Shown: positions 1-7,762, numbered from the stretch's first letter. The stretch: DNA of 64,000 bases from Prevotella sp. Rep29 (GCF_019551475.1 NZ_CP047159.1:992001-1056000); one strand, 5' to 3'. Program-made: numbers and translations. Notes: a model not told the origin generated them from the sequence alone.

Positions 1-67
1 TTTTGCATCAATATTTAGAGTAGATATAGTATTTTTTTAGTGGTTAATTTAGTTTTAGTAAGTGTGC

Positions 68-104
68 GGAGGATGTGTCGTGAGACATGTCCTCCTTTTT
101 TGTG
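68..104 (+). terminator. Rho-independent terminator of an upstream gene outside the window
   Basis: A 12-bp stem (GGAGGATGTGTC paired with GACATGTCCTCC, two G-U wobbles, loop GTGA) is followed at once by TTTTTT on the plus strand. It probably ends a gene lying left of the window. No coding sequence is seen in the first 67 bases. Confidence 0.7.
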
Positions 105-157
105 AGTAGAAATCAGGGATAACATTCGCCCTGCCACGGGCTGAGTTACACAAAAAA

Positions 158-349
158 AAGAAGAGGGTGTGTCAAAATGGAGGATGTGCGCTTCGCGTAG
201 AATTGAAAATCGCCGTAGGCAAATCTTACAAATCTATCCAAAATCTTTCATTCTGTGTATCAGCACTTTCATTTGTTAGATTTGTATAGATTTGTTGGAT
301 TTCTCGTCCGTAGGACGACTGAATTCCTATTTTGACACACCCTCTTCTT
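158..349. mobile_element. MITE-like element, copy 1 (182-bp core)
   Basis: The ends are a perfect 21-bp inverted repeat whose core is GAGGGTGTGTCAAAAT. The interior has partial self-complementarity (AAATCTATCC-type words face TAGATTTG-type words) and encodes no protein. A nearly identical 182-bp copy lies at 36234-36415; the copies differ at only a handful of bases. Without a transposase this fits a non-autonomous element (MITE) mobilised in trans. The parent IS family was not identified. Here it sits where the loop of a tRNA-tail hairpin would be, with AAGAAG and CTTCTT as the remaining arms. Confidence 0.75.
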
Positions 350-350
350 C

Positions 351-465
351 CTTCGTGACTCCCGCGGGATTGACTTCGTCCATCCCCTCCCTGCCACGGG
401 CTGAGTAACACAAAAGAAAGAAGCCAAAACTGAAAGTGAACTTTCGTCTTGGCTTCTTTCTTTTG
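351..465 (-). repeat. Duplicated tRNA-Arg 3' tail and spacer
   Basis: The word GACTCCCGCGGGAT, which is the 3' acceptor and T-arm end of the neighbouring tRNA-Arg, recurs at 357-370. The spacer word CTGCCACGGGCTGAGT occurs at 391-406 and again near 131-146. Together they read as partial copies of a unit made of tRNA tail, hairpin and spacer, running away from the 3' end of the tRNA. The MITE interrupts the outer copy. There is no open frame of interest. Confidence 0.55.
412..464 (-). terminator. Hairpin downstream of tRNA-Arg
   Basis: A 16-bp stem (AAAAGAAAGAAGCCAA against TTGGCTTCTTTCTTTT) closes around an inner GAAAGTGAACTTTC palindrome. It begins directly after the tRNA on the minus strand, so it probably ends the tRNA transcript. 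A hairpin with the same inner palindrome type follows tRNA-Thr. Confidence 0.6.
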
Positions 466-539
466 TGACTCCCGCGGGATTCAAACCCACAACCTTCTGA
501 TCCGTAGTCAGATGCTCTATTCAGTTGAGCTAGGGAGCC
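466..539 (-). tRNA. tRNA-Arg (anticodon ACG)
   Basis: On the minus strand a 74-nt cloverleaf is visible. The acceptor stem is GGCTCCC paired with GGGAGTC, the D arm contains AGCTCAACTGAATAGAGC, and the anticodon loop is CTACGGA, giving ACG (codon CGT). The T arm is GTGGGTTTGAATCCCGC-like. The discriminator is A and CCA is not encoded, as is common in Bacteroidota. Confidence 0.95.
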
Positions 540-692
540 TCATTTTTTATTTTGCGTTTGCAAAGTTATGTCTTTTTTCTGATATAGCCAAATATTTTAG
601 CATGTTTTTTTAGGCATGCTTTATTAAATGCCCTCAAACGATTAAATTCATTTGCGATAAGGGGAGGAGGGTTTCTGCTTTTCGCTGCAACA

Positions 693-730
693 CAAATGGA
701 GGCATCTTCGGGATGAAGTGCCTCCATTTG
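693..730. terminator. Hairpin downstream of bspA-like gene 1
   Basis: A 12-bp stem CAAATGGAGGCA / TGCCTCCATTTG lies just past the 3' end of the minus-strand bspA-like gene. No clear U-tract follows on either strand, so it may protect the 3' end or terminate weakly. The rest of 540-755 is AT-rich and holds nothing else recognisable. Confidence 0.45.
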
Positions 731-755
731 GTTATTCGGATTTCAAGCGACTGGG

Positions 756-2132
756 TTATTTCACCACGACTCGTTTTCCGTTAACGATGTAGATGCCCGG
801 GATTGTCGGTTTACCATTGAGCCGCACGCCGTTGAGCGTAAACCAAACGTCATTATCAATTGTCAATTGTGAATTATCAATTGAAACGATACCCGTCGGC
901 AAGTCTTCAACGATATACAAGAAATCGTTCCATACAGCCGCTGCTTTGTATAACACTTTTCTTCCGATAGGTACATGAAGCGTGCAAGTTTTTTTAGGAA
1001 CATCGAAAAAGACATTAGACAATATCGTCAACGGTTTTTCTATGTGGCAATAAATATCCGTCAGACCGCTGCAAAAATAGAACGCCGAACTTCCAATGCT
1101 AGTCACGGAGTTGGGGATGGTGACGGAGGTCAGACCGCTGCAATAATAGAACGCAGTGCCTCCAATGCTTGTCACGGAGTTAGGAATAGTGATGGAAGTC
1201 AGACCTGTACAACCATTGAACACAGAACTCCCAATGCTTGTCACGGAGTTGGGGATGGTGACAGACGTCAGACCTCTGCAATAATAGAACGCAGAGCTTC
1301 CAATGCTTGTCACGGAGTTGGGGATGGTGACAGACGTCAGACCGCTGCAATAATAGAACGCAGAGCTTCCAATGCTCGTCACGGAGTTGGGGATGGTGAC
1401 AGACGTCAGACCGCTGCAATAATAGAACGCATAGTCTTTTATTCTCGTTACCTCGTCAGGTATTACCAAATTCGTGATTTCTGTATTCTCGTTACTATAA
1501 AGATGCTTTGCATAGGTTAAAGGATTACTTAATGAACCTGAAAATGAAATATTACACCATGCTGCAATATCATTGACAATCACTTTTGTCAGACCGCTGC
1601 ATTTATAGAACGCCCTTTCTCCAATGCGCGTCACGGAGTTGGGGATGGTGACGGAGGTCAGACCTGTGCAACCTGAGAACGCAGACTGTCCAATGCTCGT
1701 CACGGAGTTAGGGATGATGACGGAGGTCAGGGCACTGCAATTTTTGAACGCCTCCACTCCAATGCTCGTCACGGAATTGCCGATAGTGACGGAGGTCAGT
1801 TTGTCGCAATAATAGAACGCATCATCTCCAATGCTCGTCACGGAGTTGGGGATGGTGACGGAAGTCAGACCATCACAACCTGAAAACGCATCCTTTCCAA
1901 TGCTCGTCACGGGATAAATCGTCCCATTATAAGTGACGGATTCTGGGATATTGACCACTCCTTTATAATAAAAAGAATAGTTATTATTGCAGACAGTCAC
2001 CCCCCCCTTACCATTGAATCCGTAATAGATGGTCTTGCCATCTGCATTATCCACCGCAAATTGGGCGAATGCTTTTGCTCCAACCATACTCATGAGCACA
2101 GTGAGCAGAAATGTAAGTTTAAATTGTTTCAT
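756..2132 (-). CDS. BspA-like leucine-rich repeat surface protein (458 aa)
   Basis: A secreted LRR_5 (BspA/TpLRR) protein. Residues 1-23 are a signal peptide ending at AKAFA. From about residue 60 to 390 there are repeats of about 23 residues of the form [19 protein letters not shown]. The C-terminal 45 residues ([17 protein letters not shown], then [13 protein letters not shown]) form a beta-rich tail like those of type IX secretion cargo, so surface export is inferred. BspA relatives bind host matrix proteins or other bacteria; the ligand here is unknown. It starts 8 bp after a DUF2971 gene and is probably co-transcribed with it. The repeats are nearly identical at DNA level and so prone to recombination. 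Confidence 0.9.
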   Translation of the reverse strand: MKQFKLTFLLTVLMSMVGAKAFAQFAVDNADGKTIYYGFNGKGGVTVCNNNYSFYYKGVVNIPESVTYNGTIYPVTSIGKDAFSGCDGLTSVTIPNSVTSIGDDAFYYCDKLTSVTIGNSVTSIGVEAFKNCSALTSVIIPNSVTSIGQSAFSGCTGLTSVTIPNSVTRIGERAFYKCSGLTKVIVNDIAAWCNISFSGSLSNPLTYAKHLYSNENTEITNLVIPDEVTRIKDYAFYYCSGLTSVTIPNSVTSIGSSAFYYCSGLTSVTIPNSVTSIGSSAFYYCRGLTSVTIPNSVTSIGSSVFNGCTGLTSITIPNSVTSIGGTAFYYCSGLTSVTIPNSVTSIGSSAFYFCSGLTDIYCHIEKPLTILSNVFFDVPKKTCTLHVPIGRKVLYKAAAVWNDFLYIVEDLPTGIVSIDNSQLTIDNDVWFTLNGVRLNGKPTIPGIYIVNGKRVVVK

Positions 2133-2139
2133 AGATTAA

Positions 2140-2934
2140 TCATCTTATTTGTAATTTAGTTTTTTTTATGTCGAATGGTTTTAAGTCTGGAAGTATCGCA
2201 AACAACTCATTTCGAATAAGTTCAATACATCTTTTTACAAGTAATTCATCAGCGAGAGGACCAACAGTTATCTCTTTTACGGCTTTTAAAGGTAAGGGTA
2301 TGTGAAGATATTGTTCTTCTTCAGAATAGGCATCATACTTTTCATTATGATTCCCAAATGCTACAATACGATATTCTTGCTCATATTCCCAATCTTTCGT
2401 TTTGTAGCAAAGCGAACCAATGTAGATATCTTCTAATTTTGTATTCCAATGATTCTTATCTAATTTCTTTACAATATTTCTATGACCACGAGCAATGTCT
2501 TGCATTTCATTTTGATTAACATACTGGCATCTTTTTAAAAGATAATGATTTTTCTCGCAGAATTCTTCTACCATTTTGAAATCAAATGCAATCCTAACAC
2601 CTTTACCATTATCTCCATACATAAACCACATGGGAATTTCATCCTTAGGATACCATTTATTCCCTATATGATGGATGAGACTAAAAATATAAGGATGCGG
2701 GGACTTCTCTTTCATTTCTGTGTAAAATTCTTTTATTTCATTTGATATATTAGATCCTGTAAAGAATGACTTTTCAAAAAATGTTATCTCATTTTTATCA
2801 TTCATGTTCATCGGGTTACCAAGCCTAACATTAATCCAGTTATTCTTCGTAAAATTCTCTTGCTGATAATCAAAAATATGTACAAATGCACCAAAAGAAG
2901 TGTAGTGATATAATCGGTTCGGGGTGTTACTCAT
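2140..2934 (-). CDS. DUF2971 domain protein (264 aa), module 1
   Basis: A cytoplasmic protein of unknown biochemical function. It carries the DUF2971 signatures: LYHYTS near the N-terminus, NP..MNDKNE around residue 41, EIPMWFMYGDNGKGVRIAF around 100-118, and WEYEQEYRIV around 183-192. There is no signal peptide. It shares these blocks with the other DUF2971 gene at 5706 but is otherwise well diverged. Its sequence is AT-rich compared with the core genes, which suggests horizontal origin. It ends 8 bp before a bspA-like gene, the same arrangement as in the neighbouring module. The invariant His, Glu and Arg invite comparison with ADP-ribosyltransferase folds, but that is speculation. Confidence 0.8.
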   Translation of the reverse strand: MSNTPNRLYHYTSFGAFVHIFDYQQENFTKNNWINVRLGNPMNMNDKNEITFFEKSFFTGSNISNEIKEFYTEMKEKSPHPYIFSLIHHIGNKWYPKDEIPMWFMYGDNGKGVRIAFDFKMVEEFCEKNHYLLKRCQYVNQNEMQDIARGHRNIVKKLDKNHWNTKLEDIYIGSLCYKTKDWEYEQEYRIVAFGNHNEKYDAYSEEEQYLHIPLPLKAVKEITVGPLADELLVKRCIELIRNELFAILPDLKPFDIKKTKLQIR

Positions 2935-3060
2935 AGCTCTCTTCTATCTTTTTTATAGTTCACATTTCAAGTAATCTATTCTATAGTTCTTATCTGCATT
3001 TAATTCTAAACTCACAGCACATTCTGAACATTGTAATGGTAATTCATTTTCGCTTTGCAC

Positions 3061-3135
3061 TCATTTAATCACGACATTGATTTCATCGAAGTCGTTCACG
3101 TTCGGCAAAGTTGAAAAATCATTTCCACTCTGCGC
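3061..3135 (-). pseudogene. In-frame C-terminal remnant after bspA-like gene 2
   Basis: Directly after the TGA of the preceding bspA-like gene the same frame stays open for 25 codons: AQSGNDFSTLPNVNDFDEIN-like residues, then VVIK and a second stop. VVIK is also the terminal tetrapeptide of the gene before the first stop. This looks like the last residues of a deleted paralogue, or a duplicated tail. The remaining 2935-3060 region is non-coding and AT-rich, with no clear promoter. Confidence 0.35.
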
Positions 3136-5688
3136 TCACTTAATCACGACTTTCTTCGTCGTGCCGTCGCTCATCCTCACAATATTCATGCCACGCTGCA
3201 GGCGTTCGAGCTTCCGTCCGTTCAGGTCGTAGATACCCTCAATCCTGCCTTCCACCTTATCATCATAGATACGGTTGATAGCTGTCACGTCGCTTTCCTC
3301 AATAAAGAAGAAATCTTTCCACTGGTCTGCCGCCTGATAGGCAGACAGACTACCTGTGGGAACAATGAGTGTGCAGTCCCATTTATTAATATCGGTCAGA
3401 GCCTGTGTTCCACATATGGGAGGAGTAGTTGCGCAACTTGTTAACTTGGTAATATTCGTGCAGCCTGCAAAAACAGAACGACCGATATTTGTCACGGAGT
3501 TGGGAATAGTGACGGATGTCAGACCGCGGCAACCCCAGAACGCATAACTTCCAATGCTCGTTACGGAGTTACCGATGGTGACGGAGGTCAGACCAGTGCA
3601 ACCATAGAACGCCCTACCTCCAATGCTCGTCACGGAGTTGGGGATGGTGACGGAGGTCAGACCAGTGCAACCAGAGAATACAGAACTTCCAATGCTCGTT
3701 ACGGAGTTGGGGATGGTGACGGAAGTCAGACCAGTGAAATTACAGAACGCATAATTTCCGATTGATTTTACACTATCCCCTAATACATACTTGCCCACTT
3801 TAGTACCAAAAATATCCTCCAGCGAAGAAGATGAAGTATAATTCTTAGACGCAATGGCATTGCTGTTGATGGTGACGGATGTCAGACCGTTGCAATAAGC
3901 GAACGCTTGACTTCCAATGCTCGTCACGGAGTTTGGGATGGTAACGGATGTCAGACCGCGGCAACCCGAGAACGCTGACTTTCGAATGCTCGTCACGGAG
4001 TTTCCGATGGTGACGGATGTCAGACCGCTGCATCTCTCGAACGCATAATCTCCAATGCTCGTCACGGAGTTGGGGATGGTGACGGAGGTCAGACCACCGC
4101 AGTCATAGAACGCACGTTCTCCAATGTACGTCACGGAGTTGCCGATGGAGATGGAGGTCAGACCACCGCAGTCCTGGAATGTATAACTTTCAATGCTCGT
4201 CACAGAGTTGGGGATGGTGACGGATGTCAGACCAGTGCATCTCTCGAACGCACGTTCTCCAATGTACGTCACGGAGTTGCCGATGGAGATGGAGGTCAGG
4301 CCTTTGCAACCATAGAACGCATAATTTCCAATACTTCCATTATTTTCCACTTCTACATTTTTTATATAGGGGTTCGCGTAACAGAAATAAGAATTCACAC
4401 TGTTGACAGTCATCGAAATTCCTCTATACAGAACTGTGCTCCCAATCTTTATACTTTCTACAGATGGATCATATGTGCAGTCTATCGCTTCGCAAGTCCG
4501 TGCTGTAACAGGCACATATTTGATACCATCCACTTCAAACATCGAAGTGAGATATGGGTAAACCATTTTCGAGGTATAAGAATCACTGGGTACATAATGT
4601 ATATTGGCTCTCACGCCACTATAACCGCTCGGTGGTGTTGAAGGTAACCAAATCGCTTTCCAACCATCAAACACATCCGTTCCGATGCTCGTTACGGAGC
4701 TGGGAATGGTGATGGAGCCCAGACTGCTGCAACCATAGAACGCATTATCTCCAATGCTTGTTACGGAATTGCCGATAGTGACGGAAGTCAGACCGCTGCA
4801 GTCCTGGAATGTATAACTTTTAATGCTCGTCACGGAGTTGGGGATGGTGACGGAAGTCAGACCGCTGCAATTATAGAACGCAGACTGTCCAATGCTTGTT
4901 ACGGAATTGCCGATAGTGACGGAAGTCAGACCGCTGCAATTATAGAACGCAGACTGTCCAATGCTCGTCACGGAGTTGGGGATGATCACGGAGGTCAGAC
5001 CGCTGCAATTATAGAACGCAGACTGTCCAATGCTCGTCACGGAGCTGGGAATGGTGATGGAGACCAGACTGCTACACTTATAGAACGCATAGTCTCCAAT
5101 TCTCGTTACGGAATTGCCGATGGTGAGGGAGGTTAGACCTTTGCATTCATAGAACGTATAGTCTCCAATGCTTGTTACGGAGTTGGGGATGGTGACGGAG
5201 GTCAGACCAATGCAGCCAGAGAACGCCTGATCTCCAATGCTTGTCACGGAGTTGGGGATGGTGACGGAGGTCAGACCAATGCAGCCAGAGAACGCCTGAT
5301 CTCCAATGCTTGTCACGGAGTTGGGGATGGAGACGGAGGTCAGACCGCTGCAATAATAGAACGCAAAATCTCCAATGCTTGTCACGGAGTTGGGGATGGT
5401 GACGGAGGTCAGATCTTTGCAACTTGAGAACGCCCCATCTCCAATGCTCGTCACGGGATAAGTCGTTCCTTTATAGGTGACGGATTCAGGGATATTGACC
5501 ACTCCCGAATATTTATTTGAATAGGATGAAGAGGATGAGCTGACTGCCAACTCCGTCTTATTGTTCGTGTACATGTAATAGATGGTCTTGCCATCTGCAT
5601 TCTTAACCTCAATGTCATGGGCGAATGCATTTGCTCCAACCATGCTCATGAGCACAATGAGCAGAAATGTAAGTTTAAATTGTTTCAT
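3136..5688 (-). CDS. BspA-like leucine-rich repeat surface protein (850 aa)
   Basis: A large paralogue of the gene at 756. The signal peptide [23 protein letters not shown] matches that paralogue, so the second in-frame Met is preferred over the ATG nine bases upstream. About 25 LRR_5 repeats (consensus [17 protein letters not shown]) fill residues 65-770. They are interrupted near residues 350-440 by a non-repeat segment (WLPSTPPSGYSG, then a YVPVTARTCEAIDCTYDP block). The C-terminus (AINRIYDDKVEGRIEGIYDL, then NGRKLERLQRGMNIVRMSDG, then KKVVIK) is another T9SS-like tail, different from that of paralogues 1 and 3. Outer-membrane or surface location is inferred. It follows a DUF2971 gene by 17 bp. 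Confidence 0.9.
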   Translation of the reverse strand: MKQFKLTFLLIVLMSMVGANAFAHDIEVKNADGKTIYYMYTNNKTELAVSSSSSSYSNKYSGVVNIPESVTYKGTTYPVTSIGDGAFSSCKDLTSVTIPNSVTSIGDFAFYYCSGLTSVSIPNSVTSIGDQAFSGCIGLTSVTIPNSVTSIGDQAFSGCIGLTSVTIPNSVTSIGDYTFYECKGLTSLTIGNSVTRIGDYAFYKCSSLVSITIPSSVTSIGQSAFYNCSGLTSVIIPNSVTSIGQSAFYNCSGLTSVTIGNSVTSIGQSAFYNCSGLTSVTIPNSVTSIKSYTFQDCSGLTSVTIGNSVTSIGDNAFYGCSSLGSITIPSSVTSIGTDVFDGWKAIWLPSTPPSGYSGVRANIHYVPSDSYTSKMVYPYLTSMFEVDGIKYVPVTARTCEAIDCTYDPSVESIKIGSTVLYRGISMTVNSVNSYFCYANPYIKNVEVENNGSIGNYAFYGCKGLTSISIGNSVTYIGERAFERCTGLTSVTIPNSVTSIESYTFQDCGGLTSISIGNSVTYIGERAFYDCGGLTSVTIPNSVTSIGDYAFERCSGLTSVTIGNSVTSIRKSAFSGCRGLTSVTIPNSVTSIGSQAFAYCNGLTSVTINSNAIASKNYTSSSSLEDIFGTKVGKYVLGDSVKSIGNYAFCNFTGLTSVTIPNSVTSIGSSVFSGCTGLTSVTIPNSVTSIGGRAFYGCTGLTSVTIGNSVTSIGSYAFWGCRGLTSVTIPNSVTNIGRSVFAGCTNITKLTSCATTPPICGTQALTDINKWDCTLIVPTGSLSAYQAADQWKDFFFIEESDVTAINRIYDDKVEGRIEGIYDLNGRKLERLQRGMNIVRMSDGTTKKVVIK

Positions 5689-5705
5689 AGATATCAATAT
5701 TTTAG

Positions 5706-6527
5706 TTACACATATCCTATTTGTAATTTTGATTTTAATATATCAAAATGATTCTCTGTAACATCTCCTATTTTTTCTTTAATAAGTTTCAAACTCCCAT
5801 CAATTGCATCCTGATCAGCTTTAGGACCAATCTCAATCAGGTCTAGACAGTCCAATGGGATTTTGATTGGCATATATAATCTGCCATCATTTGTCCTATA
5901 TTCAACTTTTGTAATTTCATTAGTCCAAAAGACTATTCGCCATTCATTTTCATAAGACCATTCATTCATTTTGTAAGAAACTGCCTTTTTATATATGTCC
6001 TCTAATTCCCTATCCTTAAAATTCCTTATGTTTCTTGTTATTACATCCATTTGATTTTTATTAAGATATTCACAAAGAATTAAATCATACCCATTTTTGT
6101 TTTGAAAGAGATTTTGTAATTTTTTAAAATTAAATTTTAGACGAACACCCTTAAAATTATTGCCATACATTTTCCACATAGGAATTTCATTTGAGCAACT
6201 TTTTTTCTGGTGAACAAAACTAAGTGTAAAAGGATTTCCAACCTTATTTTTTATATCATCTATTTGCTTTTCTAATTCTTTTCCTTTTTTAGTCTCAAAC
6301 AGTTTCTCATTAAAGAAATGCACTTCTCTTTTATCATTGGTTTGTAAAGGGTTACTAAACCAAAAATGCAAATTATACGCACCATCTGTTTCCCTGTCGC
6401 TTTTTAATAAATTTGTGAGAACTTCAAATGATGTGTAATGATATAAAGATGTAGGAAGAGAAGCCCTCCTTGGTTCAAGAGGAAAAGTTGTTTTGCACTT
6501 GGGGCATTTTATTTTACTTGTTGCCAT
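5706..6527 (-). CDS. DUF2971 domain protein with N-terminal zinc-ribbon-like motif (273 aa), module 2
   Basis: Same family as the gene at 2140: SLYHYTSFEVL around residue 27, NP..TNDKREVHFF, EIPMWKMYGNNFKGVRLKF and WSYENEWRIVFW. Unlike the first copy it begins with MATSKIKCPKCKTTFPL; the CPKC pair resembles half of a zinc ribbon (only one CxxC is seen). It is AT-rich and has no signal peptide. The start ATG follows a leader of about 400 nt that contains an intrinsic terminator 68 nt upstream. The role is unknown, but the repeated linkage to a bspA-like gene suggests a functional pair. Confidence 0.8.
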   Translation of the reverse strand: MATSKIKCPKCKTTFPLEPRRASLPTSLYHYTSFEVLTNLLKSDRETDGAYNLHFWFSNPLQTNDKREVHFFNEKLFETKKGKELEKQIDDIKNKVGNPFTLSFVHQKKSCSNEIPMWKMYGNNFKGVRLKFNFKKLQNLFQNKNGYDLILCEYLNKNQMDVITRNIRNFKDRELEDIYKKAVSYKMNEWSYENEWRIVFWTNEITKVEYRTNDGRLYMPIKIPLDCLDLIEIGPKADQDAIDGSLKLIKEKIGDVTENHFDILKSKLQIGYV

Positions 6528-6588
6528 ATATGATTTTTTCGCCTATCGCTCTCCCTGCCTCAGCGGGTTAATAATAAGATTAATTTGT

Positions 6589-6935
6589 GGAAATAAAAAA
6601 GACGTGGGAGTAAACTTTCTGTCGCTTATCCCACGCTCAGGCTCTCGCATTGCCCTCTCTCAAGATAAGCAACTTAGCCAGCCCACGCCATCGTGTATTA
6701 TACGGGATATGTTGTATGCCTTTGATGGGACACAACACAGGGATATAATACAGCCTCGGCATGGACGCTTCGTTGCGGTATCTTCCAAGAGATTCAAATT
6801 TGCGAGATTTGAGCGTAGAAGATAACGTTAAGAAAACGTCCTTTCCCATAAGCCAGCCCTACAAATGGCTTCTTCGGCTCATGGATTCCATCAATGTATT
6901 GACTCGCCCTGCCCACAGAAGGGCTGGCTAAATCA
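6589..6935 (-). ncRNA. Candidate leader RNA, copy L1 (upstream of the DUF2971-bspA modules)
   Basis: A TATCTTTG -7 box is followed by about 350 nt and then a terminator with a U-tract, leaving 68 nt to the DUF2971 start. The 5' part can fold back (AGCCAGCCCT near the start against AGGGCTGGCT about 85 nt later). Near the 3' end GTTGCTTATC pairs with GATAAGCGAC. It shares GGGCAATGCGAGAGCCT and AAATCTCGCAAATT with the leader at 36553. A 70-codon frame beginning MGKDVFLTLSS runs through it and stops just before the terminator; it could be a leader peptide. No Rfam family was recognised. It may be a free ncRNA or an attenuator. Confidence 0.45.
6595..6636 (-). terminator. Intrinsic terminator inside leader L1
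   Basis: On the minus strand GCGTGGGA pairs with TCCCACGTC and is followed by TTTTTT, 68 nt before the DUF2971 ATG. Its position between promoter and gene makes attenuation, or a separate short transcript, possible. Confidence 0.65.
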
Positions 6936-6940
6936 TGTCG

Positions 6941-6948
6941 CAAAGATA
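6941..6948 (-). promoter_or_regulatory. Bacteroidetes -7 box for leader L1
   Basis: The minus strand reads TATCTTTG, matching TAnnTTTG, with an AT-rich upstream stretch. Transcription should begin a few bases downstream, at the 5' end of the leader. Confidence 0.55.
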
Positions 6949-7055
6949 CAAAATTATTTTTTTATCGCTCGTTTTTTAAATAATAAAATTATGAGGAGTT
7001 AAGAGGAAAATTTTAATTTCTCCACCCCAAAAGATGGAATATAGAAAAAATAGTG

Positions 7056-7063
7056 TAATTTTG
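7056..7063 (+). promoter_or_regulatory. -7 box for the LuxR-type regulator
   Basis: TAATTTTG matches the Bacteroidetes TAnnTTTG consensus and lies 70 bp before the regulator start codon. Confidence 0.5.
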
Positions 7064-7132
7064 CAGATGCTATATGTAATATTCGACGCTGCAGATTTTT
7101 TTAGGGAATCAGCTGAAAAATAGGGAAGGGTC

Positions 7133-7762
7133 ATGAAGGAGAATATGCCACATCACGGGATGGGAACGGAGTTCCACTATCCGCGAATCGCCATTATAGA
7201 CAGCAATATGTTGGCTATCATGGGTTTGCGGCAGATTCTCCAGACGGTTGTTCCCGTGGCGGAGATTGAGGTGTTCAACAGTTTCAACGAGTTTGAAGCG
7301 GATGAGCCGGAGATGTTTGTCCATTATTTTGTGGAGACAAATATCGTGTTGAGCAACCTCTCGTTTTTTACGGCTCGTCGTAACAAGACCATCGTGCTTA
7401 CGACAGCGACGGACCCCAACACGCAGTTGGGCGAGTTCCATTGCCTCTGCATCAACGTGCCCGAGCAGGAGCTGGTGCGTTCGCTCTTGATGTTGGAGCA
7501 GAGGGCTCATGCACATGGGCGCAATCTGCCGCCGGTGGCGAGGCGTCAGGCTGAAAAGATTCTCTCCAACCGTGAGATGGAGGTACTGTCGCTCATTGTG
7601 CAAGGACTTCTGAATAAGGAGATTGCCGATGCTTTGAATATCAGTATCACGACCGTCATCACGCATCGTAAGAATATCATGGAGAAGCTGGGGATGCGCA
7701 GCGTTTCCCAGCTGACGATTTATGCGGTGATGCAGGGATATGTGGATATCAATAAAATTTAA
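7133..7762 (+). CDS. LuxR-type response-regulator-like transcription factor (209 aa)
   Basis: Residues 143-205 are a LuxR/FixJ helix-turn-helix: LSNREMEVLSLIVQGLLNKE, then IADALNISITTVITHRKNIM. The N-terminal 120 residues have receiver-like order (YPRIAIIDSNMLAIMGLRQIL), but the strand where the phospho-acceptor Asp should sit reads MFVHYFVETNIVLSN with no Asp. This is therefore probably an atypical receiver that does not use aspartyl phosphorylation. It stands alone with no histidine kinase nearby. Translation could also begin at the Met codons 4 or 10 residues downstream. The target genes are unknown. Confidence 0.8.
   Translation: MKENMPHHGMGTEFHYPRIAIIDSNMLAIMGLRQILQTVVPVAEIEVFNSFNEFEADEPEMFVHYFVETNIVLSNLSFFTARRNKTIVLTTATDPNTQLGEFHCLCINVPEQELVRSLLMLEQRAHAHGRNLPPVARRQAEKILSNREMEVLSLIVQGLLNKEIADALNISITTVITHRKNIMEKLGMRSVSQLTIYAVMQGYVDINKI

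Noticed and set aside
840-880. ATTGACAATTGATAATTCAC-like intergenic repeat inside bspA-like gene 1
   Set aside because: The words resemble a common Bacteroidales intergenic repeat, but here they encode the SIDNSQLTIDN part of the C-terminal tail and the frame is intact, so it is reported as coding.
975-1520. Open frame antisense to bspA-like gene 1
   Set aside because: The near-perfect 69-bp repeats keep several frames open on the other strand. The peptide is a repeat of basic words without a signal or a known domain, while the opposite strand has a signal peptide and LRR consensus.
3136-5688. CRISPR-like repeats in bspA-like gene 2 (and in 756-2132 and 36947-39100)
   Set aside because: Repeat period is 69 bp, or multiples, and in frame with protein repeats. 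The parts between conserved words code for residues of the same LRR, not foreign spacers.
6493-6825. 110-codon frame on the plus strand across leader L1
   Set aside because: No ribosome-binding site or promoter on that strand, and the minus strand has a -7 box and terminator that explain the region better.
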